DNA from: Luteimonas rhizosphaerae
GTDB taxonomy: Bacteria > Pseudomonadota > Gammaproteobacteria > Xanthomonadales > Xanthomonadaceae
DNA length: 64,000 nt
Direction of reading: 5' to 3'
Assembly: GCF_002849595.1 (NCBI RefSeq)
Contig: NZ_NRQR01000026.1
Coordinates: 310,001 to 374,000, forward strand
Both the position numbers and the translations under genes were made by a program. Positions 28,078-36,304 of the stretch are shown piece by piece; the stretch's first letter is position 1, and each line of letters begins with the position of its first letter. Under the pieces are notes generated by a model. The model saw only the letters and a program-made list of their open reading frames with translations. It was not told the DNA's origin and searched no databases.

Positions 28078-29363
28078 ACCAGATCGCCGCCCATGCCGAC
28101 ATCCGGCCCGTCGGCGCGCTCGACCGCTGGCTGCGCGCGCGCCTGCTCGACCAGTTCGCCGCGCTCGAAGGCGGCGCCCTGCAGCTGACCGACGCGCTCG
28201 GCACCGTCACGTGCGGCCATGCCGACGCCGGCGCCGCGCCGATCCGTGTGCAGGTCGCCGATCCCGCGTTCTACCGGATGATCGCCGCCAGCGGCACGGT
28301 CGGTGCGGGCGAGGCCTACATGGACGGGCTGTGGTCGTGCGACGACCTGGTCGCGCTGGTGCGTCTGCTGGTGCGCAACCGCGCCCTGCTCGACGGCCTG
28401 GAGTCCGGGCTCGCGCGCGCGGGCGGCATGGCGTTGCGTGGCTGGAACGCGATGCGGCGCAATACCCGCACCGGCAGCCGCCGCAACATCGCCGCGCATT
28501 ACGACCTCGGCAACGATTTTTTCTCGCTGTTCCTGTCGCCGGACCTGATGTATTCCTCGGCGCTGTTCACCGGCGCCGACGACACACTGGAAGCCGCGTC
28601 GACGCGCAAGCTCGACCGGATCTGCCAGACGCTGGAGCTCACGCCCGAGGATCGCGTCATCGAGATCGGTACCGGCTGGGGCGGTTTCGCGCTGCACGCG
28701 GCGACGCATTACGGCTGCCACGTCACGACGACGACGATCTCGCAGGAGCAGCACGCGCTCGCCAGCCGGCGCATCGCCGAAGCCGGGCTGCAGGACCGGG
28801 TGACGCTGCTGCTGCAGGATTACCGCGACCTGGAAGGCACGTACGACAAGCTGGTCTCGATCGAGATGATCGAGGCGATCGGCGCGCAGTATCTCGACAC
28901 GTACTTCGGCAAGCTCGGCAGCCTGCTCGCACCGCATGGCGCCGCGCTGGTGCAGGCGATCACGATCGAGGACCACCGCTACGTGCAGGCGCGCGACTCG
29001 GTGGACTTCATCAAGCGCTTCATCTTCCCGGGCAGCTTCATTCCGTCGATCGCGGCGATGCTGCAGGCCAAGACCCGCGCCAGCGACCTGCAGCTCGAGC
29101 AGCTTGACGACTTCGGCCTGTCGTACGCGCGGACCCTGCAGATCTGGCGCGAACGCTTCATGGCGCGTCGCGCCGACGTGCGCGCGCAGGGCTTCGACGA
29201 ACGCTTCGTGCGCATGTGGGAGTTCTACCTGGCGTACTGCGAGGGTGGTTTCCGCGAGCGCTCGATCGGCGTCGCGCAGCTGCTGCTGGGCAAACCCGGC
29301 CATCGTCGCGTCGCGACGCCGATGCTGCCCGGCCGCGTGCCGGCGCGCGGAGTGCGGTCGTGA
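28074..29363 (+). CDS. cfa: Cyclopropane-fatty-acyl-phospholipid synthase family methyltransferase
   Basis: A 429-residue SAM-dependent enzyme that methylates double bonds of phospholipid acyl chains. The N-terminal lipid-binding part contains GEAYMDGLW. Then come AHYDLGNDFFSLFL, the SAM motif EIGTGWGGFAL near 197, SIEMIEAIG, and the C-terminal YCEGGFRERSIG. The length is typical. It overlaps DUF1365 upstream and DUF1295 downstream. It may form cyclopropane rings or, with its neighbours, methyl-branched or furan-type acyl chains; the sequence alone does not tell. Confidence 0.9.
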   Translation: MNQIAAHADIRPVGALDRWLRARLLDQFAALEGGALQLTDALGTVTCGHADAGAAPIRVQVADPAFYRMIAASGTVGAGEAYMDGLWSCDDLVALVRLLVRNRALLDGLESGLARAGGMALRGWNAMRRNTRTGSRRNIAAHYDLGNDFFSLFLSPDLMYSSALFTGADDTLEAASTRKLDRICQTLELTPEDRVIEIGTGWGGFALHAATHYGCHVTTTTISQEQHALASRRIAEAGLQDRVTLLLQDYRDLEGTYDKLVSIEMIEAIGAQYLDTYFGKLGSLLAPHGAALVQAITIEDHRYVQARDSVDFIKRFIFPGSFIPSIAAMLQAKTRASDLQLEQLDDFGLSYARTLQIWRERFMARRADVRAQGFDERFVRMWEFYLAYCEGGFRERSIGVAQLLLGKPGHRRVATPMLPGRVPARGVRS

Positions 29364-30157
29364 CCTGGGGCGCGCTGCTCGTGGTCTGGGCGCTGGCTGC
29401 GCTGGCGATGACCGGCGGCTGGCTGTGGCAGAAGCTCCGCGACAATGCCGGCATCGTCGACGTGATCTGGGCCTGCGGCGTCGGCGCGTCCGCGGTGCTG
29501 GTCGCCGTGCTCGGCGAGGGCGCCCTCCTGCCGCGGCTGCTGCTCGGCGGGCTCGGCGGACTGTGGGGCCTGCGCCTGGCTGCGCACCTGTGGAAGCGCG
29601 TGCGCCGCGAGGACGAGGACGGCCGCTACGCCTATCTGCGCGCGCACTGGCACGGGCACCAGGGCAAGTTCTTCCTGTTCTTCCAGTTCCAGGCGCTGCT
29701 GATCGTGCTGTTCTCGCTGCCCTTCGTCGCGGTCGCGGCGAATCCCGACTCGTCGCTGTGGCTGCTGGGCGCGGTGCTGGTGTGGCTGGTCAGCGTCGGC
29801 GGCGAATCGGTGGCCGACCGCCAGCTCGCGGATTTCCGCGCCGATCCCGGCAACAAGGGCAAGACCTGCCGCGACGGGCTGTGGGCGTACTCGCGGCATC
29901 CGAACTACTTCTTCGAATGGCTGCACTGGCTGACCTACGTCGTGCTGGCGATCGGCTCGCCGCTGCTGGGCTGGGCGTTCGCCGGGCCGGTGGTGATGTA
30001 CCTGTTCCTGCGCTACGTCAGCGGCATCCCGTTCACCGAACAACAGGCGCTGCGCACGCGCGGCGACGACTACCGCGACTACCAGCGCAGCACGCCGATG
30101 CTGTTCCCCTGGTTTCCGAAATCCGATTCCAACGCTTCGACGGGACCCCAACGATGA
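29360..30157 (+). CDS. DUF1295 membrane protein (steroid-reductase-like fold)
   Basis: A 265-residue polytopic protein with about six hydrophobic segments. The C-terminal LWAYSRHPNYFFEWLHW and the end region GDDYRDYQRSTPMLFPW are hallmarks of DUF1295/isoprenylcysteine methyltransferase-like and 5-alpha-reductase-like proteins. A reductase or methyltransferase acting on lipid chains is plausible, given the operon. The start is GTG 29360, overlapping the CFA stop as GTGA. Confidence 0.82.
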   Translation: MTWGALLVVWALAALAMTGGWLWQKLRDNAGIVDVIWACGVGASAVLVAVLGEGALLPRLLLGGLGGLWGLRLAAHLWKRVRREDEDGRYAYLRAHWHGHQGKFFLFFQFQALLIVLFSLPFVAVAANPDSSLWLLGAVLVWLVSVGGESVADRQLADFRADPGNKGKTCRDGLWAYSRHPNYFFEWLHWLTYVVLAIGSPLLGWAFAGPVVMYLFLRYVSGIPFTEQQALRTRGDDYRDYQRSTPMLFPWFPKSDSNASTGPQR

Positions 30158-31209
30158 CGACGACACACGTCGAGACCGAACTCGCCCAGGACACGCCCGC
30201 CGCCGGACTGCTCGGGCTGGCCGAACGCGGCCTGGTGCCCGACGCGCTGCTGCGGCAGGGCATCCGCCGCCTGTGCGCGCAGCGCCTGTCGGAGGAGCTG
30301 CACGGCGGCGTGCAGGCGCAGTCCGCGCGCTATGCGGACCTGCTGCAGTCGCTGCGCACCAGCCCGGTCGCGATCCACACCGATGCGGCGAATGCGCAGC
30401 ATTACGAACTGCCGCCGGCGTTCTTCGGGCATTGCCTCGGCGCGCGTTTCAAGTACAGCAGCTGCTACTACCCGACCGGCACCGAGACACTCGACCAGGC
30501 CGAGGACGCGATGCTGGCGCTGTACGGCGACCTCGAGCTCGGCTGCGGCTGGGGCTCGCTGACCCTGTGGATGGCCGAGCGCTACCCCAATGCGCGGATC
30601 ACCGCGGTGTCGAACTCGCGCCCGCAGCGCGAGCACATCGAAATGCAGTGCCACGTGCGCGGGCTGGACAACGTCCGCGTGCTGACCTGCGACGTCAACC
30701 GGCTCGAACTCGACGCGGCCGCGTTCGACCGCTGCGTGTCGATCGAGATGTTCGAGCACATGCGCAACTACGCCCAGCTGATGAGCCGCATCGGCACCTG
30801 GCTGCGTCCGGGCGGCAAGCTGTTCGTGCACATCTTCGCCCACCGCACGCTGATGTATCCCTACGAGACCGCGGGCGAGGACAACTGGATGGGCCGGCAT
30901 TTCTTCACCGGCGGTCTGATGCCGGCGGCCGACACGCTGCTGCATTTCCAGCAGGGCGACCTCGCGCTGCAGCAGCGCTGGCTGCTCGACGGCACTCATT
31001 ACGAACGCACGTCGAACCAATGGCTGGCGAACCAGGATGCGAACCGCGACGCGGTGATGACGATCCTCGAGGCGGCCTACGGGCCGGCGTCGGCGAAGCT
31101 GTGGTACCAGCGCTGGCGCATGTTCTGGATGTCGTGCGCCGAACTGTTCGGCTACGACGACGGCCAGCAGTGGCTGGTCGCGCATTACCGCTTCGCACGC
31201 GATGCCTGA
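30154..31209 (+). CDS. Second CFA-like SAM-dependent methyltransferase, with internal deletion
   Basis: A 351-residue protein related to the CFA-synthase superfamily, of the short type without the N-terminal lipid-binding domain. Features: ANAQHYELPPAFFGHCLG, SAM motif LELGCGWGSLTLWMAERYP near 127, VSNSRPQREHIE, SIEMFEHMRN, and YQRWRMFWMSCAELFGY. In relatives a stretch of roughly a dozen residues (an ER-x-x-L-x-DGQ-x-V-like helix) separates MLALxx from LELGCGWG. Here MLALYGD joins LELGCG directly, so an in-frame deletion next to the SAM site is likely. Activity is therefore uncertain. It closes the ATGA-coupled block. Confidence 0.8.
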   Translation: MTTTHVETELAQDTPAAGLLGLAERGLVPDALLRQGIRRLCAQRLSEELHGGVQAQSARYADLLQSLRTSPVAIHTDAANAQHYELPPAFFGHCLGARFKYSSCYYPTGTETLDQAEDAMLALYGDLELGCGWGSLTLWMAERYPNARITAVSNSRPQREHIEMQCHVRGLDNVRVLTCDVNRLELDAAAFDRCVSIEMFEHMRNYAQLMSRIGTWLRPGGKLFVHIFAHRTLMYPYETAGEDNWMGRHFFTGGLMPAADTLLHFQQGDLALQQRWLLDGTHYERTSNQWLANQDANRDAVMTILEAAYGPASAKLWYQRWRMFWMSCAELFGYDDGQQWLVAHYRFARDA

Positions 31210-31242
31210 CCGACACCACATGCTCACATCTGGAGGGTTCTC

Positions 31243-31836
31243 ATGACCATTCGATTCCGGCGCGTCACGGCCGGCCTGATTCTCGCGGGCGTCCTCATCG
31301 GCGCGCTCGCTGCGTGCGGAGGCAACAACGTGAAGCAGATTCCACCGGTGGCGCAGGTCGACCTTCCCCGGTTCATGGGCGACTGGTACGTGATCGCGCA
31401 GATTCCCACGCGACTGGAACGCGAAGCGTTCGATTCGATCGAGAGCTATTCGCTGCGCGACGACGGCAAGATCGCCACCACGTTCCGCTACCGCGACGGC
31501 GGCTTCGACGAGAAGATCAAGACGCTGCATCCGGTGGGCACGGTGCGCGAAGGCACCAACAATGCGGTCTGGGGCATGCAGTTCATCTGGCCGATCAAGG
31601 CGGAGTACGTGATCGTCTACGTCGACGACGCCTACCAGCAGACGATCGTCGGACGCAGCAAGCGCGACTACGTGTGGCTGATGGCGCGCACGCCGTCGAT
31701 CCCCGAGGCCGACTACGACGCGCAGATCGCGCGGATCGCGGCGCTGGGTTACGACATCTCGCAGATCCGCCGCGTGCCGCAGTCGGCAGCGGACGCGACG
31801 CCGGGTCGCGATCTCGGCGCGACGCCGGACAACTGA
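31243..31836 (+). CDS. blc: Outer-membrane lipocalin (Blc-like lipoprotein)
   Basis: A 197-residue lipocalin with a lipobox signal peptide (LAACGG, Cys about 24). The family motif is FMGDWYVIAQIPTRLER (G-x-W). Later come VWGMQFIWPIKAEYVIVYVDD and the C-terminal Tyr-rich helix region. Bacterial Blc-type lipocalins bind fatty acids or lysolipids at the outer membrane. It follows the second methyltransferase by 33 bases with a strong GGAGG, so it is probably the last gene of the lipid operon. Confidence 0.9.
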   Translation: MTIRFRRVTAGLILAGVLIGALAACGGNNVKQIPPVAQVDLPRFMGDWYVIAQIPTRLEREAFDSIESYSLRDDGKIATTFRYRDGGFDEKIKTLHPVGTVREGTNNAVWGMQFIWPIKAEYVIVYVDDAYQQTIVGRSKRDYVWLMARTPSIPEADYDAQIARIAALGYDISQIRRVPQSAADATPGRDLGATPDN

Positions 31837-32040
31837 GGCCGGCGAACGCGGCCGGTGCAGGGCGCCGGTCGCGAGCAGATTGGTTCGATCCTGCGGCAGG
31901 CGATGCCTCCAGCCCGGTGTGCATTCCGAGGCGTCCCGCACCAACGGACCGGGTGCGATGGCCCTGCCCGCCACGCACTGCATGTGGTCGGGCGATGCGG
32001 CCGGTGCCCGGCCGTGCCCGTGCCGCGACATGGCGCGCCC

Positions 32041-32046
32041 TAGAAT
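32041..32046 (+). promoter_or_regulatory. Candidate -10 hexamer (TAGAAT) of the YbaN gene
   Basis: TAGAAT ends six bases before the ATG and no Shine-Dalgarno lies between. A leaderless transcript is suggested. Confidence 0.4.
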
Positions 32047-32052
32047 GCCGGC

Positions 32053-32457
32053 ATGACCGCTCGTTCCCGTTTCCGCCACGTGTCGCGCTGGGCCTGGTGG
32101 CTGCTGGCGTATGCGAGCCTCGGCCTGGGCATCATCGGCATCTTCGTGCCCGGCCTGCCGACGACGGTCTTCGTGCTGATCGCGGCCTGGGCCGCGGCGC
32201 GCGGCTCGGAGCGCCTGCATCGCTGGCTGCTCGCGCATCCGCGCTTTGGCCCGTCGATCCGCGACTGGCAGGCGCATGGTGCGGTCAGCCGGCGCGCGAA
32301 GTGGATGGCGACCGGCACGATGCTCATCTGCGCCGCGATCCTGCTGGCGCTGATGCTGTGGATTCCCGCGCACCGCTGGTGGATGACAGCCGTGCCGATC
32401 GCCTGCATGGCCGCCGTCGCGACATGGCTGTGGTGGCGGCCCGAACCGCCGGCCTGA
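32053..32457 (+). CDS. ybaN: YbaN family inner-membrane protein (DUF454)
   Basis: A 134-residue protein with the DUF454 signature: LGIIGIFVPGLPTTVFVLIAAWAAARGSERLH, then a WLLAHPRFGP-x-I-x-DW segment and two hydrophobic C-terminal helices. It sits in the inner membrane; the molecular function is unknown. It is separated from the lipid operon by about 215 gene-free bases. Confidence 0.88.
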   Translation: MTARSRFRHVSRWAWWLLAYASLGLGIIGIFVPGLPTTVFVLIAAWAAARGSERLHRWLLAHPRFGPSIRDWQAHGAVSRRAKWMATGTMLICAAILLALMLWIPAHRWWMTAVPIACMAAVATWLWWRPEPPA

Positions 32458-32597
32458 GGCGGGGCCGGCGTGCGTCTGGCAGCCCGGTCTCGTCCGCCCC
32501 CTGGACGAACGCGCTCGCGCGCCACGAAGCGCCACCGGCAACGCCCGATCGCGCGCCTGCACGCCGGCTCTGCGTCTGATCGTTCGCGAACGCGCGT

Positions 32598-33035
32598 TTA
32601 CGGCGCGCCGGTCTCGGCCTTGTAGCGCTCGAGGTAATCGCGATATCGGGTGTCGTTGAGATTCCCCGACAGCCGGTAGGGCGGGGTGTAGGCGAACTGG
32701 AAGTCGTAGCGGCCGTCGCGTTCGACGATCAGCGTGCTGGTCGTCCAGGTCTGGCCCTTCTGCGCCTGCATGATGCGGTTGATCTCGGCGAAGCCGGCCT
32801 TGGCATCCGGCGACAGGCGGAACGCGACCTTCTCCAGCGGCGCCTGCGGGGCGCGTGCGATCGCGAAGGAGATGCTGCTGGTGCGCGGCGCGCCACCGTC
32901 GTCGTCGGCCAGCGATTCGAAATCCACGACCAGCCGCAGCCAGTCGCGCTCGCCCCATTCGCCGTCGTTGACGTCGCGGACGCTCGCGGCCACCGCACGC
33001 ACGGTGTCCGCGTAGGCGGCATTCAGATCATCCAT
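32598..33035 (-). CDS. Probable immunity protein, YezG/DUF600-like
   Basis: A 145-residue acidic cytosolic protein without signal or membrane segments. It resembles the YezG (DUF600) family of antitoxins: an N-terminal helix DLNAAYADTVRAVAASV, alternating strands, and a C-terminal PPYRLSGNLNDTRYRDYLERYKAE. YezG proteins neutralise nuclease toxins of the YeeF/LXG type. It starts 12 bases after the stop of a gene whose product ends in a nuclease domain, the usual toxin-then-immunity order. The family call is by eye and moderate. Confidence 0.65.
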   Translation of the reverse strand: MDDLNAAYADTVRAVAASVRDVNDGEWGERDWLRLVVDFESLADDDGGAPRTSSISFAIARAPQAPLEKVAFRLSPDAKAGFAEINRIMQAQKGQTWTTSTLIVERDGRYDFQFAYTPPYRLSGNLNDTRYRDYLERYKAETGAP

Positions 33036-33047
33036 TCGCGGGTCGCA

Positions 33048-34142
33048 TCACTTGTTGGGGAAGGTCTGGTCGATCCAGTCGCCGCCATCCACGCGATATT
33101 CGGCCACGAAGACATCCGGGCGGCTGCTGGTGTTGCCCGGATTGTATTGGGGCGAGACCCGCATATCCACGTCGTGCCCGGCTTCCGCCAGGCGCGCGAG
33201 CTGGTTCTCGAAGCGCTTGTACGCGCCGTTGTTCAGATTGGGCAGGTCGTCGCCGATCGGCTTGCCGTTGCCGGGCACGACGTTGAGCCGGTTGGTCGGG
33301 CCGCCGAGGCGGTCGGCGATGACGTGGAAGCCGACGTCGGTGGGACGGCCTTCGTGGCCGATGTCGCGCTGCAGGCCGGGGTCGTTGCGGCCGACCGGTT
33401 CCAGGTCGACGCGCCCTTCGGCGCGGATCACGCGCGCCTGGTCGTCGGTGGTCCAGCGGTAGGTGCCGAATTCGTAGACGCTGTCGGGACGCGTGGCATT
33501 CGCGGCGAGGTTGAAGTCGTCGATCGACTCGAAACTCAGCAGCGGCCGGCCGCCGACCGTGGTGCCGGTGTCCGCGCGGGCCAGCGCATCGCCGAGGGCG
33601 TCGTCGGTCGCGCGGGCCGCCGGGCCGGCGACGTCGCCCGGATCGTCGAGGCGTCCCGTGACGCGCGCGACGTCCGCAGTGTCGGCCGCGGCATCGGCGA
33701 GCTTCGCGCCCTTGGCCGCCTTGTCCGCGCCCTTGGTGCCGACGATGGCCAGTAACGCCTCGGTCGTGCCGCGGCCGATCGCCTCGCCGTAATGGCCGGC
33801 CTGCCAGTCGGCGACGATCGGATCGACGACCGCATCGACCAGCAGGCCCGGGTTGCGGGCGAGGGTGCTGACCACGTCGGCCGCCGCTTCCATCCGCTGG
33901 CCCCCGCGTTCGGCGGAGGGCATCCAGCCGGGGGGATCGAGGGTCTGACCGCTGGCCTGTTCGTAGAGGCCGGTGACGCCGTCGACGGCCCAGCCGGCGG
34001 GGCCGAGGTCGTAGCCGGTCCTGAGCACGCCGGCGCCGAGGTCGACGACGCCTTCGCCGGTTTCCCACAGCGTCTCGCCCGCGCCCTTGAAGAAGCCGCC
34101 GACCTGCGAGGCGGCGTCGCCCAGTCCATCCAGAATGCCCAT
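33048..34142 (-). CDS. Polymorphic-toxin-like protein with C-terminal DNA/RNA non-specific endonuclease domain
   Basis: A 364-residue protein. Residues ~1-150 are Gly/Ala-rich and amphipathic (GDAASQVGGFFKGAGETLW) and look like a delivery or pre-toxin region. Residues ~150-200 are an Ala/Asp-rich linker. The C-terminus reads like Endonuclease_NS_2: GHEGRPTDVGFHVIADRLGGP with a candidate catalytic His, NRLNVVPGNG and NNGAYKRFENQLARL with conserved Asn. No signal peptide, LXG domain, Hint or XVIPCD was seen, so the export route is open. An immunity-like gene follows. Confidence 0.7.
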   Translation of the reverse strand: MGILDGLGDAASQVGGFFKGAGETLWETGEGVVDLGAGVLRTGYDLGPAGWAVDGVTGLYEQASGQTLDPPGWMPSAERGGQRMEAAADVVSTLARNPGLLVDAVVDPIVADWQAGHYGEAIGRGTTEALLAIVGTKGADKAAKGAKLADAAADTADVARVTGRLDDPGDVAGPAARATDDALGDALARADTGTTVGGRPLLSFESIDDFNLAANATRPDSVYEFGTYRWTTDDQARVIRAEGRVDLEPVGRNDPGLQRDIGHEGRPTDVGFHVIADRLGGPTNRLNVVPGNGKPIGDDLPNLNNGAYKRFENQLARLAEAGHDVDMRVSPQYNPGNTSSRPDVFVAEYRVDGGDWIDQTFPNK

Positions 34143-34300
34143 CGTGGCGGTTCCCGTGCGCGCCGCGGCGCGTCGACAGTGGTGACCGGGGCAGTCTGGA
34201 CAGGGGCGCGGATGCGGACAATCTGGGGCAGACCCTTGGTGATGGCCGCGCGGCTGCACCGGGTCCGCGCGCGCGGCTTCGCTTCCCCCGGGCCAGCCGC

Positions 34301-34306
34301 TAAACT
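34301..34306 (+). promoter_or_regulatory. Candidate -10 hexamer (TAAACT) of the lptM-like gene
   Basis: TAAACT lies six bases before the ATG without a Shine-Dalgarno, again suggesting a leaderless transcript. Confidence 0.4.
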
Positions 34307-34312
34307 CCCGCG

Positions 34313-34663
34313 ATGACCACACGCCTCCCGATCGCCGTCTGCCTGACCGCGCTGCTGCTCACCGCCTGCGGCAACAAGGCCGACCTGCTGATGCCCAACG
34401 AAGTCCCGCCCGAGGACGCGAGGCGTTTCATCATCGAATCGTCCGTGCCGACGCAGGAAGAGCGTGATGCGGCGGCCGAAGCGGCGGAGGACGCGCAGAT
34501 GGCCCGCGACGACGCCGAGGATGCGGCGCTCGACCGCGAGGCCGGCGACGACACCGGCACCGACGACATGGACAGCGATGCCGACGACATGCAGACCGAT
34601 CCGGTCGATCCGCTGCCGCCGGTGCCGGTGATCCTGGACGTGCCCGCCCCCGTGACCCCGTGA
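34313..34663 (+). CDS. lptM: LptM-like small lipoprotein with acidic tail
   Basis: A 116-residue lipoprotein. The signal peptide ends in lipobox LLTAC (Cys19), and the mature protein opens GNKADLLMP, the LptM/YifL hallmark G-x-K-x-x-L-x-x-P. LptM helps the outer-membrane LPS translocon LptDE to mature. In E. coli the gene also lies just before dapF-DUF484-xerC, as here. Unlike the short E. coli protein, this one continues with ~80 Asp/Glu/Ala-rich residues ending in a Pro-rich segment. Confidence 0.82.
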   Translation: MTTRLPIAVCLTALLLTACGNKADLLMPNEVPPEDARRFIIESSVPTQEERDAAAEAAEDAQMARDDAEDAALDREAGDDTGTDDMDSDADDMQTDPVDPLPPVPVILDVPAPVTP

Positions 34664-34726
34664 TCGCGCCTCTGCCGCCGACGCGGGACGCGCACGCCGC
34701 CGGTGGCTGACGCGGTCGCTCTCCGC

Positions 34727-35593
34727 ATGGCGCGCTCGGGTGCGTCGTTGCGCTTCAGCAAGATGCACGGCGCCGGCAACGATTTCGTCGTGCTCGACCT
34801 GCGCGGTGGCGTGGCCGCGCCGTCGCCGGCCACGTGCCGCGCGCTGGCCGACCGCCACACCGGCGTGGGCTGCGACCAGATCCTGACCGTCGAGGCGCCA
34901 CGCGCACCGGGCAGCGTCGCCAGCTACCGCATCTGGAATGCCGACGGTTCCGCGTCCGGTCAGTGCGGCAACGGCGCCCGCTGCGTCGCCGCGTGGCTGG
35001 TCCGCGACGGTGCCGCGCGCGCGCCGCGTTTCGCGCTCGACAGCCCGGCCGGCTCGCACGCGGTCGACGTGCTCGACGACGGCACCTATCGCATCGCGAT
35101 GGGCGTGCCGCGGTTCGATCCGGGCGACGTGCCATTGGCCGGCCTCGGCACGGCGCAGGCGGTCTACACGGTCGACCTCGCGCCGTTCGGCGCGGTGCGT
35201 TTCGGCGCGGTGTCGATGGGCAATCCGCACGCGGTGCTCGAGGTCGACGACGTCGACGCCGCGCCGGTCGCCACGCTGGGGCCGCAGCTGCAGCGCGCTG
35301 CGTGGTTTCCCGAGTCGGCCAACATCGGCTTCGCCCAGGTCGTCGCCGACGATCGCATCCGCCTGCGCGTGTTCGAGCGCGGCGTCGGCGAAACGCTGGC
35401 CTGCGGCAGCGGCGCCTGCGCGGCGGTCGCGGTGCTGGTGCGACAGGGGCGGGTGGGGCGCGATGTCGCCGTCGCCCTGCCGGGCGGCACGCTGCGCATC
35501 GTCTGGCCCGACGACGCGGCGACGCTGACGATGGCCGGACCGGCCGCATTCGTTTTCGAAGGGGAGACTTCCGACATGAGCCAGACCGCATGA
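34727..35593 (+). CDS. dapF: Diaminopimelate epimerase
   Basis: A 288-residue DapF converting LL- to meso-diaminopimelate for lysine and peptidoglycan. [13 protein letters not shown] opens the fold; the two catalytic cysteines are in [10 protein letters not shown] and [10 protein letters not shown]. The ATG at 34727 fits family length; GTG 34703 would add eight residues. The stop overlaps the DUF484 start (ATGA). Confidence 0.95.
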   Translation: MARSGASLRFSKMHGAGNDFVVLDLRGGVAAPSPATCRALADRHTGVGCDQILTVEAPRAPGSVASYRIWNADGSASGQCGNGARCVAAWLVRDGAARAPRFALDSPAGSHAVDVLDDGTYRIAMGVPRFDPGDVPLAGLGTAQAVYTVDLAPFGAVRFGAVSMGNPHAVLEVDDVDAAPVATLGPQLQRAAWFPESANIGFAQVVADDRIRLRVFERGVGETLACGSGACAAVAVLVRQGRVGRDVAVALPGGTLRIVWPDDAATLTMAGPAAFVFEGETSDMSQTA

Positions 35594-36264
35594 CTGAGAC
35601 CACCGGCAAGCTCGGCGCCCACGAGGTCGCGGCCTGGCTGCGCCGGCAGCCGAAATTCCTGCAGCAGTTCCCCGATCTGGCGTTGACCCTGGTCGTGCCG
35701 CGCGAAGACGGGCCGGCGGCGTCGCTGGCGAGCTACCAGCTCGAAGTGCTGCGCGACAAGAACCGCGAACTGACCAAGCGGCTGCGCGATCTGTATGCGA
35801 TCTCGCAGGAGAACGAACGGCTGGCCGTGCGCACCCACCAGCTGACGCTGGCGCTGCTGCGCCAGACCGATGCCGCGTCGACGGTGCGTGCGCTCGCCGC
35901 GACCCTCGCCGAGGACTTCAACGGCGATCTCGTGCGCGTCGTGCTGTTCGCGCCGGTCGACGGCCTGGCGCAGGAGGACTGGCTGCAGATCGTCGAACGC
36001 GACGACCGCCTGCTGCAGCCGTTCGCCGACTGCCTGAAGGACGAGGAGCCGCTGTGCGGCCGCCTGCATCCCGACAAGCAGGCGCTGCTGTACGGCGCGC
36101 GCGTCGACGAGGTGCAGTCGAGTGCCTTGCTGCCGCTGGCGGGTGTCGGCCTGGTCGCGGTGGGCAGCCACGACGCCAACCGCTTCTATCCCGGCATGGG
36201 CACGCTGTTCCTGCGGATGATGGGCGAGGCCTTCGCTGCCGCCATGCGGCGTTTCGACGCCTGA
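35590..36264 (+). CDS. DUF484 family protein (YigA-like)
   Basis: A 224-residue cytosolic protein of DUF484: [21 protein letters not shown] at the N-terminus, a coiled-coil ~48-75 ([19 protein letters not shown]), then a GAF-like domain to the end. Function is unknown, but its place between dapF and xerC is conserved in gammaproteobacteria. It starts inside the dapF stop. Confidence 0.88.
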   Translation: MTETTGKLGAHEVAAWLRRQPKFLQQFPDLALTLVVPREDGPAASLASYQLEVLRDKNRELTKRLRDLYAISQENERLAVRTHQLTLALLRQTDAASTVRALAATLAEDFNGDLVRVVLFAPVDGLAQEDWLQIVERDDRLLQPFADCLKDEEPLCGRLHPDKQALLYGARVDEVQSSALLPLAGVGLVAVGSHDANRFYPGMGTLFLRMMGEAFAAAMRRFDA

Positions 36265-36293
36265 TCGCGCTGGTCCGCGCGGGCGACCCACCC

Positions 36294-36299
36294 TAGGAT
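36294..36299 (+). promoter_or_regulatory. Candidate -10 hexamer (TAGGAT) of xerC
   Basis: TAGGAT ends five bases before the xerC ATG with no Shine-Dalgarno. It could give a leaderless xerC transcript in addition to read-through from dapF. Confidence 0.35.
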
Positions 36300-36304
36300 G
36301 CCGC

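Noticed and set aside
30079..32958. 959-codon minus-strand frame across the lipid operon end and ybaN
   Set aside because: It runs antisense to three well-supported genes and gives an Arg/His/Ala-rich product without domains.
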